Below, piece by piece: positions 33,823 through 44,197 of a stretch of 64,000 nucleotides of DNA. The notes beneath the pieces were generated by a model. It searched no databases. It had not been told where the DNA came from and saw only the letters and a list, made by a program, of their open reading frames with translations. How positions within the stretch are numbered: position 1 is the first letter of the stretch; every line of letters starts with the position of its first letter. Origin of the DNA: Ochotona curzoniae (taxonomy: Eukaryota > Chordata > Mammalia > Lagomorpha > Ochotonidae); assembly GCF_017591425.1 (NCBI RefSeq), contig NW_024465885.1:43023001-43087000 (forward strand), written 5' to 3'. A program made the translations under genes and the position numbers.

Positions 33823-34951
33823 TACCACACTCATCATTGTGAGGATCCAGCAGTGCAGTGTTCATGAACATGTGTGTTGTGAATTTTAGCATAAAGTTAA
33901 TGTGAACAGAAATAAAATCTGTGTAAAGGTTTAATACAAGGTTGATCTGGGACCGAAGTATGTATGATCTAGGCCCAGGAGCCACAAACCCAGCTACTCT
34001 GCATGAGGCCTGGAGAGTGTTCCATAGTGGTCCAAATCTAGTCAGAATATATATATTATATGATGGCATCCATTGGTTGACCCAAAAAGGTGTGGGAAAA
34101 CAGGCCGTACTTCTGAACTAGTTGGAGATTGGTTTCTTTACAATTGCAGGTTCAGCTACTGCGAGGGTATTATGTCTGAGAGGGGGCTACTGATGAAGGA
34201 GCTCGTTTCTGGAAATACGGACCACATCGACAGAGAACAAAGGATTGCTAAGTTTGGGTCAGATGACAAAGACGAAACAGGCCCTTTGAGCACTTCACCC
34301 GAGACTCGCTGACCTGTCAGACAAAAAGGTCTGTCAGCCAGCCTGCACACAGAGGAGGTGCCGCTCGCGGATGCTTTGCAGGCTTCCTAGGGGTCAGTTT
34401 GGTCTTGCTAACCAGCTTCCAACTGGCAGGAAATACTTCAAGGATTTTAGGGTTATTCTTTCTGCCCTTGACTTCCCTTTCCTCCTCTTGCTACTTTCGT
34501 GGAGCCAAGCCTGGCTTTCCTATACTGCTATCTTCAAACACAATCTATCTGTCCTAACACTGACACAACCACATGAGCTTTTCAGTATTTGGATAAGGAA
34601 CTTTGGAGTTTGTGTGCTTGTATTGTAAATATGAAATAGCGGGTCACCATGAAGATGTATTTCGAGTGAGGATACAATGAGATGCTCGAATAAGGTGATC
34701 TTGGCTTGTGTAATCATACTGCTAGCTGGACAGCCAGTCCCAACCTTCCCTCTCTTCCTTATGCAAGTAGGAGATTGCGATAAGGTTGAGTCCAACTAAA
34801 TTGCCAAGCCCTCTTGAGCCCCTTTGCTCAGTGTCAATTGACAGTGGTGGGGTGTCCATCCTGAAGGTCTTTCTTCACGCCTGCCCCATTCCACCAGTGG
34901 GCTATGCCCTTGTCCTAATTATCAGTCCTGGCCATCTTCCTGTCCACAGTT
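33823..34951. other. intergenic, unclassified
   Basis: About 1.1 kb without recognisable repeats. Contains one AATAAA near 33912 with no supported transcript. Confidence 0.35.
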
Positions 34952-34960
34952 AAGAGTTCA

Positions 34961-35276
34961 GGGGTTGGGGAAAGTCCTTGCCTTGTACGCACCAGGATCC
35001 CATATGGGCACCAGTTCTGATCCCGGCTGACCTGCTTTCCATCCAGCTCCCTGCTCGTGGCTCTGGGAAAGCATTTGAGGACGGCCCAAAGCCTTGGGAC
35101 CCTGCACCCACGTGGGAGACCTGGAAGAGCTCCTGGCTCTGGCTTCGGATTGGTGCAGCTCCAGCCATTGCGGCCACTTGGGGACTGAACCATTGGACAG
35201 AAGATCTTCCTCTCTATTTCTCATCCTATCTGTATATCCGCCTTTCCAATAAAAATTAATAAATCTAAAAAAAAAA
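34961..35276 (+). mobile_element. young SINE, 5' truncated, with target-site duplication
   Basis: Starts inside the tRNA-like head. Flanked by AAGAGTTCA at 34952-34960 and 35277-35285. Tail AAATTAATAAATCTAAAAAA. Confidence 0.85.
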
Positions 35277-35285
35277 AAGAGTTCA

Positions 35286-36000
35286 AGGGGAACAGGCACT
35301 GGAGCCAGGCTCAGCACACTCCCGGAAGTTTTCATACCGATTCTTAGAGGGAGGGTCCTCTGTTCACCCTTTCTTCCTGTGTCATGGCCCTAGGCCAATC
35401 CCCAGCCCTGTTTGCAGCCATGGGAAACACCATGGTCTGACCCTGACCCTGCAAGAGGCACGGTAGACACCAAGGTCATCGTAGCCTTTGGTCCCAGTGA
35501 CCACCTTCCCAGTATTCCTGTTACACTCATCACAGCAAAGCTCCACTCAGTCTGCCTGTCTGCATTTTGAGTTATTCAGAATCAAATACTATCGAAAAAA
35601 TTCTTTTCCTATCGAAAGAATTCAGACTAAAAGCACATTCCAAACTTGAACCAAGGTCTCCAGCTCCCAAGTACAATAATCACAACCACCAGACCAAAAA
35701 GTTGAAACTTCTTTAAATACTTGATCGATTGAATTAAAGGGAGAAAGAGAGTCTTCCATCAGTTAATTCACTCACTAAGTAGCCACAGTAGCCTGGGCAA
35801 GTTCAGGTTGAACTCAGGGAGTTTGAGAAGTCTGACAACACATCCATGCTTTTGCCCTGAAATACAGGCACTTTTCTACAAGGCAGATGGGAATGCAAGC
35901 TATTATGCCCTCCGTGGAAAATAATATGCAATACCTATCGCAATTGCATACACAAGGTCACTTCAGGAAATTCATGGAAAATGGAATTACAGATGAGCGT
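35286..36000. other. intergenic, unclassified
   Basis: No exon recognised. A faint minus SINE-like stretch begins near 35710. Confidence 0.35.
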
Positions 36001-36160
36001 TCGGTACAGCTATTAAATTACTACTTATGCATTCCATATCAGAGTACCTGGCTCAGATCCTAACCCCTCCACTTGTGATCCAGTTTCTTGCTAATGCCCA
36101 CCCTGGAAGGCAGCATATGGTGATTTCAGTCCTTGAGTCTCTGTACCCAGTAAGGCAAGG
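36001..36160 (+). mobile_element. SINE fragment
   Basis: Diverged body only (CCAGTTTCTTGCTAATGCC). Confidence 0.5.
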
Positions 36161-36166
36161 GAATGT

Positions 36167-36425
36167 GGGGCCAGTTTTGTGGCACAGTAGGTTAATCCTC
36201 TGTCTGAGGACCCCCACATCCCATATGAGGTCCAGTTCAAGTCCTGGCTGTTCCACTTTCAATCTAGCTCTCTGCTTATGGCCTGGAAAAGCAGCAAAGA
36301 AGGGCAATACCTTGGCCCATGTACTCACATGGGAGACCTGGGAGAAACTTCAGGCTTCTGGTTTCAGACCTGTCCCGCTCTGATGGTTGCAACCATTTGG
36401 ATAGTGAACCAGTAGATGGAAGATT

Positions 36426-36486
<61 letters not shown>

Positions 36487-36535
36487 TGTGTGTGTCTCCC
36501 TCTGCCTTTAAAATAAGTAAACTTGTAAAAGGATT
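36167..36535 (+). mobile_element. C-type SINE carrying a TG expansion
   Basis: Head GGGGCCAGTTTTGTGGCACA, body GGAAGATTCTCTG, then a TG repeat within the usual TC-rich zone, and tail CTGCCTTTAAAATAAG. Confidence 0.8.
36428..36496 (+). repeat. (TG)n microsatellite
   Basis: More than 30 TG units with one TA interruption near 36480; sits inside the 3' region of a SINE. Confidence 0.97.
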
Positions 36536-36823
36536 TATTTCAAATAGGATAATTGTACCATGATTTCACTTTTCTGTAAATCCCCCTTCTTCATACTGAA
36601 TATTTACAACAGAGTTATTCAGAATGGGAGGAGAGGGAGGAATGAGGAATAAACGAAATTAGCTACAGCTTTGATAGTGGTGGAAGTTGAACGATGCTGT
36701 AGTTTTATTGTGCTATTCTCACCGCTGGGGAAAAATTAACTTTTACAAAATGGCATGCAGATCTTCTTATGTTTGTAGATCTGCGTTTCCTTCACCATTA
36801 AAGGCAGCTTTTTAGATGTGTTT

Positions 36824-37161
36824 ATTTTATTTAAGGATGTATTTGCTTTTATTGGAAAGGCAGATTTACAGAGAAAAGGAGAGACAGACCGAAAGATCTT
36901 GCATCTGCTGATTCACTTCCCATGCGGCCTCAATAGCCAGAGCTAAGTCAATCTGAAGACAGGAGCCAGGAGTATCTTCCTGATCTCCCATGCGGGTGCA
37001 GGGTCCCAAGGCCTTGGGCCGTCCTCGAATGCTTTCACAGGCCACAAGCAGGGAGCTAGATGGGGAGCGGGTCAGCCGGGATCAGAACTGGCTTTCATTT
37101 GGGATCGTCCTAGCGTGTACAAGGTGAGGACTTTAGCTGCTAAGTCACTGCACTGGTCCCC
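36824..37161 (-). mobile_element. C-type SINE
   Basis: Full-length minus copy, TTTGCTTTTATTGGAAAGGC to head AAGTCACTGCACTGGTCCCC. Confidence 0.8.
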
Positions 37162-37429
37162 TGCTTTTTTCAGTAAGACCCAACACCCCCATCAAGGTCA
37201 CTCTCTGAGATCATAATGACACATTTATTTGAAGAAATAGCTCCCAAGGACTTTGCTCGTGAGCACTGTTTTTCTTGCCTCTTTAATTTATAGCATAGAG
37301 CTCAAAGGTGATGGCGCCTGCACTGGGCGTTTTCGTGACAGGAAGCTGCACTCCTTACTCTATTGTTGCACCTGCAGATCACGTGGAGAGAGGGAGGAGG
37401 AGGGAATGGGGAAGAGAGGAGGAAAAACA

Positions 37430-37755
37430 TTTTACCGGCACTAACCTGGGAGGGAGGGGTTACACTCTGTAATCCTCAAGCTTCATGCACCAGCACCCCA
37501 CGTGGATGCCAGGTTGTGTTCCAACTGCTCCACTTCCCATCCAGCTCCCGACTATGGCCTGGCAAAGCAGTGGGGGACGGCTCAAGTCCTTGGGCCCAGC
37601 ACCCATGTGGGAGATCTGGAAGAAGCTCCTGAATCATGGATTTAGGTCAGCTCACTTCTAGCTGTTGTCACCAGCTGGTGGAAGATCTTTCTCCCTGTCT
37701 CTCCTTTTTCTCTGTAAATCTATCTTTCAAATAAAAATAAGTTTAAGAATTTATT
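37430..37755 (+). mobile_element. C-type SINE
   Basis: Body CACTTCCCATCCAGCTCCCG and tail TCAAATAAAAATAAGTTTAA; head diverged. Confidence 0.75.
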
Positions 37756-37773
37756 TAAAAAGAAAGAATACAT

Positions 37774-38144
37774 GGGCCCGGCGCGGTGGTGCAGTGGTTA
37801 AGGTCCTCACCTTGCACGCCTGGGATCCCATGTGGGCGCCGGTTCTAATCCTGGCAGCCCCGCTTCCCTTCCAGCTTCCTGCCTGTGGCCCGGGAAAGCA
37901 GTCGAGGACAGCCCAAAGCTTTGGGACCCTGCACCCGCATGGGAGACCTGGAAGAGGCTCCTGGCTTTGGATCGGCATAGCATCGGCCGTTGCGCTCACT
38001 TGGGGAGTGAATCATCGGACGGAAGATCTTCCTCTCTGTCTCTCCTCTCTGTATATCCGCCTTTCCAATGAAAAAATAATAAAAATAAATCTTTAAAAAA
38101 TAATAATAATAATAATAAAAATAAATCTTAAAAAAAAAAAAGAA
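37774..38144 (+). mobile_element. youngest-looking full-length C-type SINE
   Basis: Intact head GGGCCCGGCGCGGTGGTGCA with A-box-like TGGTGCAGTGGTTAAGG and B-box-like GGTTCTAATCC, as in a tRNA-derived Pol III promoter. The body ends CCGCCTTTCCAATG, with a long A/T-rich tail in which AAATAAATCTT occurs twice. Flanked by AGAAAGAATACA at 37761-37772 and 38145-38156. It is the best reference copy in the window for this SINE family. Confidence 0.93.
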
Positions 38145-38156
38145 AGAAAGAATACA

Positions 38157-38511
38157 GTCTCGGTAGGGTGCTCTGTGTGGATCCCACAATGCCATGCCCT
38201 AGGCATTAGAAACCCCATTTTTCAGCAAGGAGCTGGGAGCCGGATAGAGGCTCAGCCTGCAGGGTGTGCCCCTTGCAGCAGCCCTGAGACCTGAAAAACC
38301 GGGGTGTCGTGGTGACCTGTACTTGCCGGAATACATCACCACAAATGTGGTGGCTCAGACAGCACAGATTTGTGATCTTCGTTTTGGGGGTCACTAGTCT
38401 GGAAGGGGAGACTCCAGGGTCTTAACGCTGAGGTGTGGCGCAGGCTTGTACCCTGGAGGACCTCAGGAGAAGGTTCTGGTGCCCTGCCAGTGTTTGGGGG
38501 CTGTCGTTGGC
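38157..38511. repeat. old interspersed repeat, family uncertain
   Basis: Bases 38325-38480 (AATACATCACCACAAATGTG, TGGTGGCTCAGACAGCACAG) recall a widespread mammalian LTR-type repeat. I cannot assign the family with confidence. Confidence 0.35.
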
Positions 38512-39295
38512 TGCCGGAGTCCAGCTCCAGCTGAGTTCAGAACTCGAGAAGGGTGCATGGATGAGGCGCAAAGAAAGAAAGAGACGGACCACTAGGAACT
38601 CTTGATCATCATAATGGACCACGCACAAAAGCTGTCCGCTTTATTTATACAAAATCAGTCAAACTCTGGCTCAGACTTTTTACGTCATGGTCAAGTGGGT
38701 GTTTCTAAAGATAACTCTGCCATTTGTTTCACCTAAGGCTAGGATGTTATTCACCTGGTGCCTGGCACCTGGCTAGGAAAAAGTTCTCAACGGATGGTGC
38801 ATATCAATCACTAACACATTCCTGCCACAATTACTCTACAGCTTGGTCTTGAGACAGTCAAGGAAGGAAGGGCCCTAAAAGATCAAAGAAAGAGGGAAAG
38901 AATAGATTCCCACTACACCTGAAGACAGAACACCCTTGATTAGCATAGGATCAAAAGGGGAGTTAGCAGCCTTGATTAGCATATTGCCACAGGATGCAGC
39001 TGTAACAGCAATAACAGCTTTTTGGCTAAAAAACAGCAACAGCAACATCAGCTTCTAAGCTCCCATTGATATTTAACAGTAACTCCACAGAGGCAGACAA
39101 TGCCTAAGTAGATTACAGAAATCTCAATGGGGTTGTCCGGTGTCCATGCAAAGGGAGGCAGAGCTGCATTCAGGTGTTGTAGAGACATCCGCCAGGCCTT
39201 GCCACACAGCGGGAAGTTCCTTGCGGCCTTGCCTGCAACGGAACGATACTCTTCACACCTTCCTGTCTTCCACATCCATCACACGGACCCCAGCA
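38512..39295 (-). mobile_element. solo LTR, class II-like endogenous retrovirus
   Basis: Exact edges can be drawn. On the minus strand it begins TGCTGGGGTCC and ends GGACTCCGGCA, giving TG...CA and matching inverted ends. A 6-bp duplication, GTTGGC, flanks it at 38506-38511 and 39296-39301, the size usual for class II (ERVK-type) elements. AATAAA on the minus strand lies at 38640-38645, about 130 bases before the end. No internal viral sequence remains. It lies 6 kb upstream of MIS18A in the same orientation. Confidence 0.9.
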
Positions 39296-39369
39296 GTTGG
39301 CCGTGATTCCTATCAGAACGCCTTTCCCTCCAACTTTCTTCCTCGTTTGTAGTCAAATCTCTGTTCTTG

Positions 39370-40236
39370 CAAATCTTTTTCTTTTCGATTTATTTATTTT
39401 TATTGGAAAGGCAGAGTTAGACAGAGACAGGAGCTCTTCTACTTGCTGATTCACTCTCCAAATGGGCGCACAACCAGAGTTGGGGGTGTTCAAAGCCAGC
39501 AACCAGGAGCTTCTTCTGCATCTCTGTAAGGACTTATTCCAATATCCCACCCTGGACCCTGTGCCATTTCCTCTTCCTCACAGCTCACGGAATTTGCGCC
39601 AGCCCAGCCATCCACCAATCAGATGTAACCTGGCATTCCACCTGAGAATCCCACCCCCAATCTGCCAGCCCCTTCCCCAAACCCGCCTACTCACCAATCA
39701 TCCCCAGGCATTCACCTGCAGGCACCAATCCCCTGGGGCCTTGACCTCAATCCCTCCGAATCCCCGCCCCCCACACCTGGCAGACAAAAAAGGCCCCCAG
39801 GTGCGGTTCTCTCTCTCTCTCTCTCTTTCTCTTCTTGGCCTCTTCTTCCTTGCTCTTCCCCTCTCTCCTCCTTCTGGCCTCCCTCCCCCCCTCCCCTTCC
39901 CCTTCACTGCTGGAATAAACTTCCCCAAGATATGTCGTTGCGTCTGGTGTTTTCAGCTCATGGTGAAGAACCAGGTTGCGGGAATTAGCTGCACGTAAGA
40001 TATCGTAATATCCTATGACCTAAAACTAGAACTCTACCACTGTTTTAAATAACTAACAATCTCCAATGTGGGTTCAGAGGCCCAAGGCCTTGGACCATCC
40101 TCCGCTGCTTTCCCAGGCCACAAATAGGGAGCTGGCTTGGAAATTTAGCATCCAGGACTCAAACAGGTGCCCATATGGGATGCTGATGCTGAGGCAGAGG
40201 CTTAGCATCCTATACCATCATGACACTCCCCTCCCC
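39370..40236 (-). mobile_element. SINE split by an LTR
   Basis: Poly(T) side and body run from 39370 to 39524. The same SINE resumes at 40059 (GTGGGTTCAGAGGCCC, AGGGAGCTGGCTTGG) through 40236. The interruption is the LTR at 39525-40058. Confidence 0.85.
39525..40058 (+). mobile_element. solo LTR nested in a SINE
   Basis: Starts TGTAAGGAC and ends AACTAACA, flanked by a 5-bp duplication, ATCTC, at 39520-39524 and 40059-40063. The U3-like part holds three CCAAT-type sequences (ACCAATCAG, ACCAATCAT, ACCAATCCC at about 39616-39740) and a TC-rich tract. A poly(A) signal AATAAA lies at about 39914, so the orientation is plus, the same as MRAP. Family not determined; a 5-bp duplication would fit ERVL or some class I elements. 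Confidence 0.88.
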
Positions 40237-40254
40237 ACCCACAGCACATTTTTT

Positions 40255-40595
40255 CTTATTTTTTTAAAAAGAGATTTATTTGTTTTTATTGCAAAATCAG
40301 ATATAGAGAGAAAGGAGGAGCGAGAGAGAGGAAGATCTTCTGTCCGATGATTTACTCCCCAAGTGACTGCAACAACCGGAGCTGCACAGATCTGAAGCCA
40401 AGAGCCAGGAGCTCTTCCAGGTCTCCCACATGGGTGCAGGGTCCCAAGGCTTTGGGCCATTCTTGACTGCTTTTCCAGAGCCACAAGCAGGGAGCTGGAT
40501 GGGAAGTGAAGTTGCCGGGATTAGAACCAGTGCCCATATGGGATCCCAGCGTGTTTAAGACAAGGACTTTAGCCACTAGGCCACCGCTCCGGACC
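40255..40595 (-). mobile_element. young C-type SINE
   Basis: Full-length minus copy; head CCACTAGGCCACCGCTCCGG at the right. Confidence 0.88.
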
Positions 40596-41122
40596 CAAAA
40601 CAAATTTTTAAAGGCAGACCAAGAGCTAATATATCCGGCGACATGAAAGACAGAATTCTCATGTAGCCAGTCCTGGAGTTCTGCAGATGGGCAATTTAAG
40701 GCAGTTTTGCTGGGTGTTCTCCGGGTGTCCACCCCCACCTCTGTACCTGGTAGCACAGCGGCCAGGCAGGCAGACCTGTGCCTTGGGGGTTGGTGGTTGT
40801 CGACTGGGTCACAGGCCTCTGATGATCCAGCTTGTCATGTGCTTATTCCCAAAGCAAGCGGGCAGGATTCCAGGGGCAGCGAAGTATGTGAGACTTTTGA
40901 AGACCTTGGCCTAGAATTCTTACGAGAGCCTTAACTAGTGTTATCAGTCAAAGCCAAAGTCGGCTGCAAGGCCAACCCACACCGGAGGAGTGAGGAAACA
41001 GCACTTTGTGTCCTCGCACTGAGGATACGTGAAGTCACTGTGGACACCGGAAGAGAAATGGCTTCCTGCTGGGGGATGCCCGAGTACCCCACCCACCCTG
41101 TGGGAGGGCAGGGCCAGAGCAC
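40596..41122. other. intergenic, unclassified
   Basis: No exon or repeat recognised; upstream flank of MRAP. Confidence 0.35.
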
Positions 41123-41790
41123 CCTGGGCCTGGCGCGATGCCCCAATGGCTAAATCCTCACTTGGCAAGCACCAGGACTGCACAGGGGCTGCTCCAGTCC
41201 TGCCCGCTCCACTTCCCATCCAGCTGTTGATGTGCCTAGAAAAGTAGTGGATGGTGGGCCAAGTGCTTGGGCCCCTGGCACTCTCGTGGGAGACCCGGAA
41301 GCAGCGCTAGCTGCTAGCTTTGCACTGGCCCAGTCCTTTTGTTATGGCCATTTGGGAAGTCAACAAGCAGATGGAAGATTTCTCTCTGTCTCTGTCTTTG
41401 AAACACATAAATTAAAAAAATTTTAAAAAAAGAAGATGTATTTATTTTAATTGGAAAGTGGGATATACAGAGAGGAGGAAAGACAGAGAGGAAGATCTTC
41501 CGTCCAATGATTCACTCACCAAGTGACCATCATAGCCAGTGCTGCGCCGATCTGAAGCCAGGAGCCAGGAACTTCCTCCAGGTCTCCCACACGGGTGCAG
41601 GGTCCCAAGCTTTGGGTGGTCCTCAACTGTTTTCACAGGCCATGAGCAGGGAGCTGGATAGGAAGCAGGGCTGCTGGGATTAGAACTGGCATCCATTTGT
41701 GATCCTGGCTTGTTCAAGGTGAGGACTTCAGCTGCTAGGCCACTGCGCGAGGCCCACAAAACACATAAATAAATCTTTAAAACAAATGAA
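41123..41790 (+). mobile_element. SINE whose tail is split by another SINE
   Basis: Head GGGCCTGGCGCGATGCCCCA and body run to about 41412. The tail resumes at 41759 (ACACATAAATAAATCTTTAA) after the nested minus SINE. Confidence 0.8.
41413..41758 (-). mobile_element. young SINE nested in a SINE tail
   Basis: Full-length minus copy flanked by AAACACATAAAT at 41401-41412 and 41759-41770. Confidence 0.88.
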
Positions 41791-42334
41791 TGAATGAGTG
41801 AATTCAGGGTCACGCAATTTCTACCCTTAGATGTTGAATTTAAGCTTGTATGTTGCTTAATAACATGGAGAATTGGCTCAGTGTGGGTCAAGGGCAAGGT
41901 TGGGCTTTCCTTTGGGTTTTAATCACTTTTCAAGTACTGAAGGCAGGCAAGGACTGTCCTATCCAGCTCCCTGGAGCTCTCTCTCTAACTGCTGTCCCCA
42001 ACCTCTGGCTGTCTGCCTGGCTCTCTTACCCAGGGAGGCGGTCTGTGGCGAGCAGTGGCCGGAAGCCCACCCTCCGTACCCCAGCACTGTTTTTTTTGGC
42101 GCTGTCTCAGGGTAGCGTCAGGATAAGACGGGAGGCTGCTCTGCCTCGCCTGGCTTGGAGATGTCCACCAAGTCCCCTGACCTTCGTTCCTTGTGCTTCA
42201 GACAAGACCCACCCCCCCAACACACACACTTGGATGATCCTTCCAGAAATCAGTTAGGCAATCTGCTCCCCAGGGGAGCGGGGGGGGGGGTGCAGCGCCC
42301 GCTGAGAGCTGCTGGCCACCTGCTGGCCTCCCAG
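41791..42334. other. MRAP 5' flank or first intron, unclassified
   Basis: No repeat recognised. MRAP noncoding exons and promoter could lie here or further upstream, but I cannot place them from sequence alone. A run of ten G occurs near 42280. Confidence 0.35.
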
Positions 42335-42344
42335 TGCAGCGGGC

Positions 42345-42450
42345 ATGGCCAACAGGACCAACGCGTCTGCTCCGTCCAGCGGCTACGAATACTACTTAGA
42401 CTACCTGGACCTCATTCCCGTGGATGAGAAGAGGCTGAGAGCCAGTAAAC
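42345..42450 (+). CDS. MRAP: MRAP first coding exon
   Basis: Begins with ATG at 42345, shortly after possible acceptors at 42334 or 42339, so a noncoding exon probably precedes it. Encodes [20 protein letters not shown] and [15 protein letters not shown]. The donor is AAAC/GTAAGT, and one base of a histidine codon carries over. Confidence 0.95.
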
Positions 42451-44150
42451 GTAAGTCAGGCCCGACCCGACAGGGCCGGGGGGCAGTGGGGAGAGCTGAA
42501 GGGACTGAGATCTGCTCTCACGTATGAGAAGCTTGTGATCAGCCTGCTAAGAAGCTCAGCATGTTAAGAGACAAACACTCCTTTCAAAGATTTCTCTCTG
42601 TCTCTCTTCTTCTTCTTTTTAAATACGTATTTATTTGCAAGGCAAATGCACATGGAGAGGCAGAGAGAGAGCTTCTATCTGCTGATTCACTCCTCAAACG
42701 GCCGCAATGGCCACAGATGGGTCAGTCTGAAGCTGGGAACCTGGAGTTTCCTCTGTGGTTCCCATTGGGAGTGCAGGAGCCCAAGGATTTGAGGCCATCG
42801 GCCACTGCTTTCCCAGGCCATACGCAGGGAGCCGGATCAGAGGTGGAGCAGTTGGAACTCGAACCAGCGCCTACATGGGATCCCTGCACTGCAGACAGAA
42901 AACCTACCAACACCACAGTGCCAGCCACACTCTGTTAAAGGGGAAGTTTCTTGGGCCTGGTACAGTAGCCTAGTGGCTTAAGTCCTCGCCTTGGTTGCTC
43001 CGGGATCCCTTATGGGCACTAGTTTAAATCCGGTTGCTCTACTTCCTTTCTATCTCGCTGATTGTGTCCTGGGAAAGCAGTCGAGGATGGTCCGAAACAG
43101 ACGAGGACGGCCCAAAGCCTTGGTACCCTGCACCCGCATGGGAGACCCGGAGGAAGTTCGTGGCTGCTGGCTTAAACCTGGCCCAGCTGTGGCTGTTGTA
43201 GGCGTCTGGGGATTGAGCCGGCAGGTGGGAGTGGTCTCTGTATTTGTTTTTCCCTCTCTGCTTCTTAAATAAAGTTTTCAAGGATTGTGGAGAATGGAAT
43301 CAAAAGCTGAAAGATGGGACTTGTACAACCCCTCCACTGGCTAATCCTCCACCTCCAAGTGCGGCATCCCATTTGGTTGTTGGTTCCTGTCCCAGCTGCC
43401 CCGCTTCCCATCCAGCTCCCTGCTTGTGGCCTGGGAAAGCAGTTGAGGATGGCCCAAGGCCTTGGGACCCTGCACCCATGTGGGAGACCCAGAAGACCCT
43501 GATTTCTGGCTCTGGACTGGCTCAGCTCCGGTCATTGTGGCCATTTAGGGAGTGAACCAGTGAACTTTCTGTCTCAAATCTTTCTCTCCTTCTCTCCGTA
43601 CATCTGCCTTTCCAATAAAACTTAGTAAGTCCATTATATATATAAAAGTGAAGGCGTATTTGATTGTGGAAAATTTAGGAATAGATAGATTTTTTTTTTC
43701 ATAATTTGGATTTTCCATGAGAGATAGGGGAAGAGAGAGAGAGATCTTATCTACTGGCCCAAATCAGGTTGGCCCAGGGCTGGGAGCCAGGAGCTCCAAT
43801 CCATTGTGTGGCAGGGACCCCAACTCCTCTGACTGCCCCCACGGCATCCCAGAGTCTTCATTGAGCTGACACCAGAACTGAGTCGGGTCTCCAGTGTGGG
43901 ACTGCAGTGTCTTAGCTGCGAGGCACAGCCCTCTCCCAGCCTCATAGCAGCTGCTTTCCCACAAATGGAAGTTTTTGTTTTGTTTTGTTTTTTTCTATAA
44001 GTAGGGCAGAGGTTGAACTTGTGGGTTTGTTGCAGTAAACAGTCTCCTGGGCCCAGTGCGGGGCAGCCAAGGGAAATGTCTGACACAAAGACTGGGAGTT
44101 CCTGCCACCCGTGTAGGAAAGACACTGCATTCTAGCTTACTAGCTTTTTG

Positions 44151-44197
<47 letters not shown>

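Noticed and set aside
37774..37870. tRNA gene candidate
   Set aside because: The A- and B-box sequences belong to the tRNA-like head of a SINE, with a SINE body and tail attached.
27906..39301. One provirus bounded by the two related minus-strand LTRs
   Set aside because: The LTRs differ greatly in length, and the DNA between them contains MIS18A exons and its promoter and no viral genes. The second LTR also has its own 6-bp duplication.
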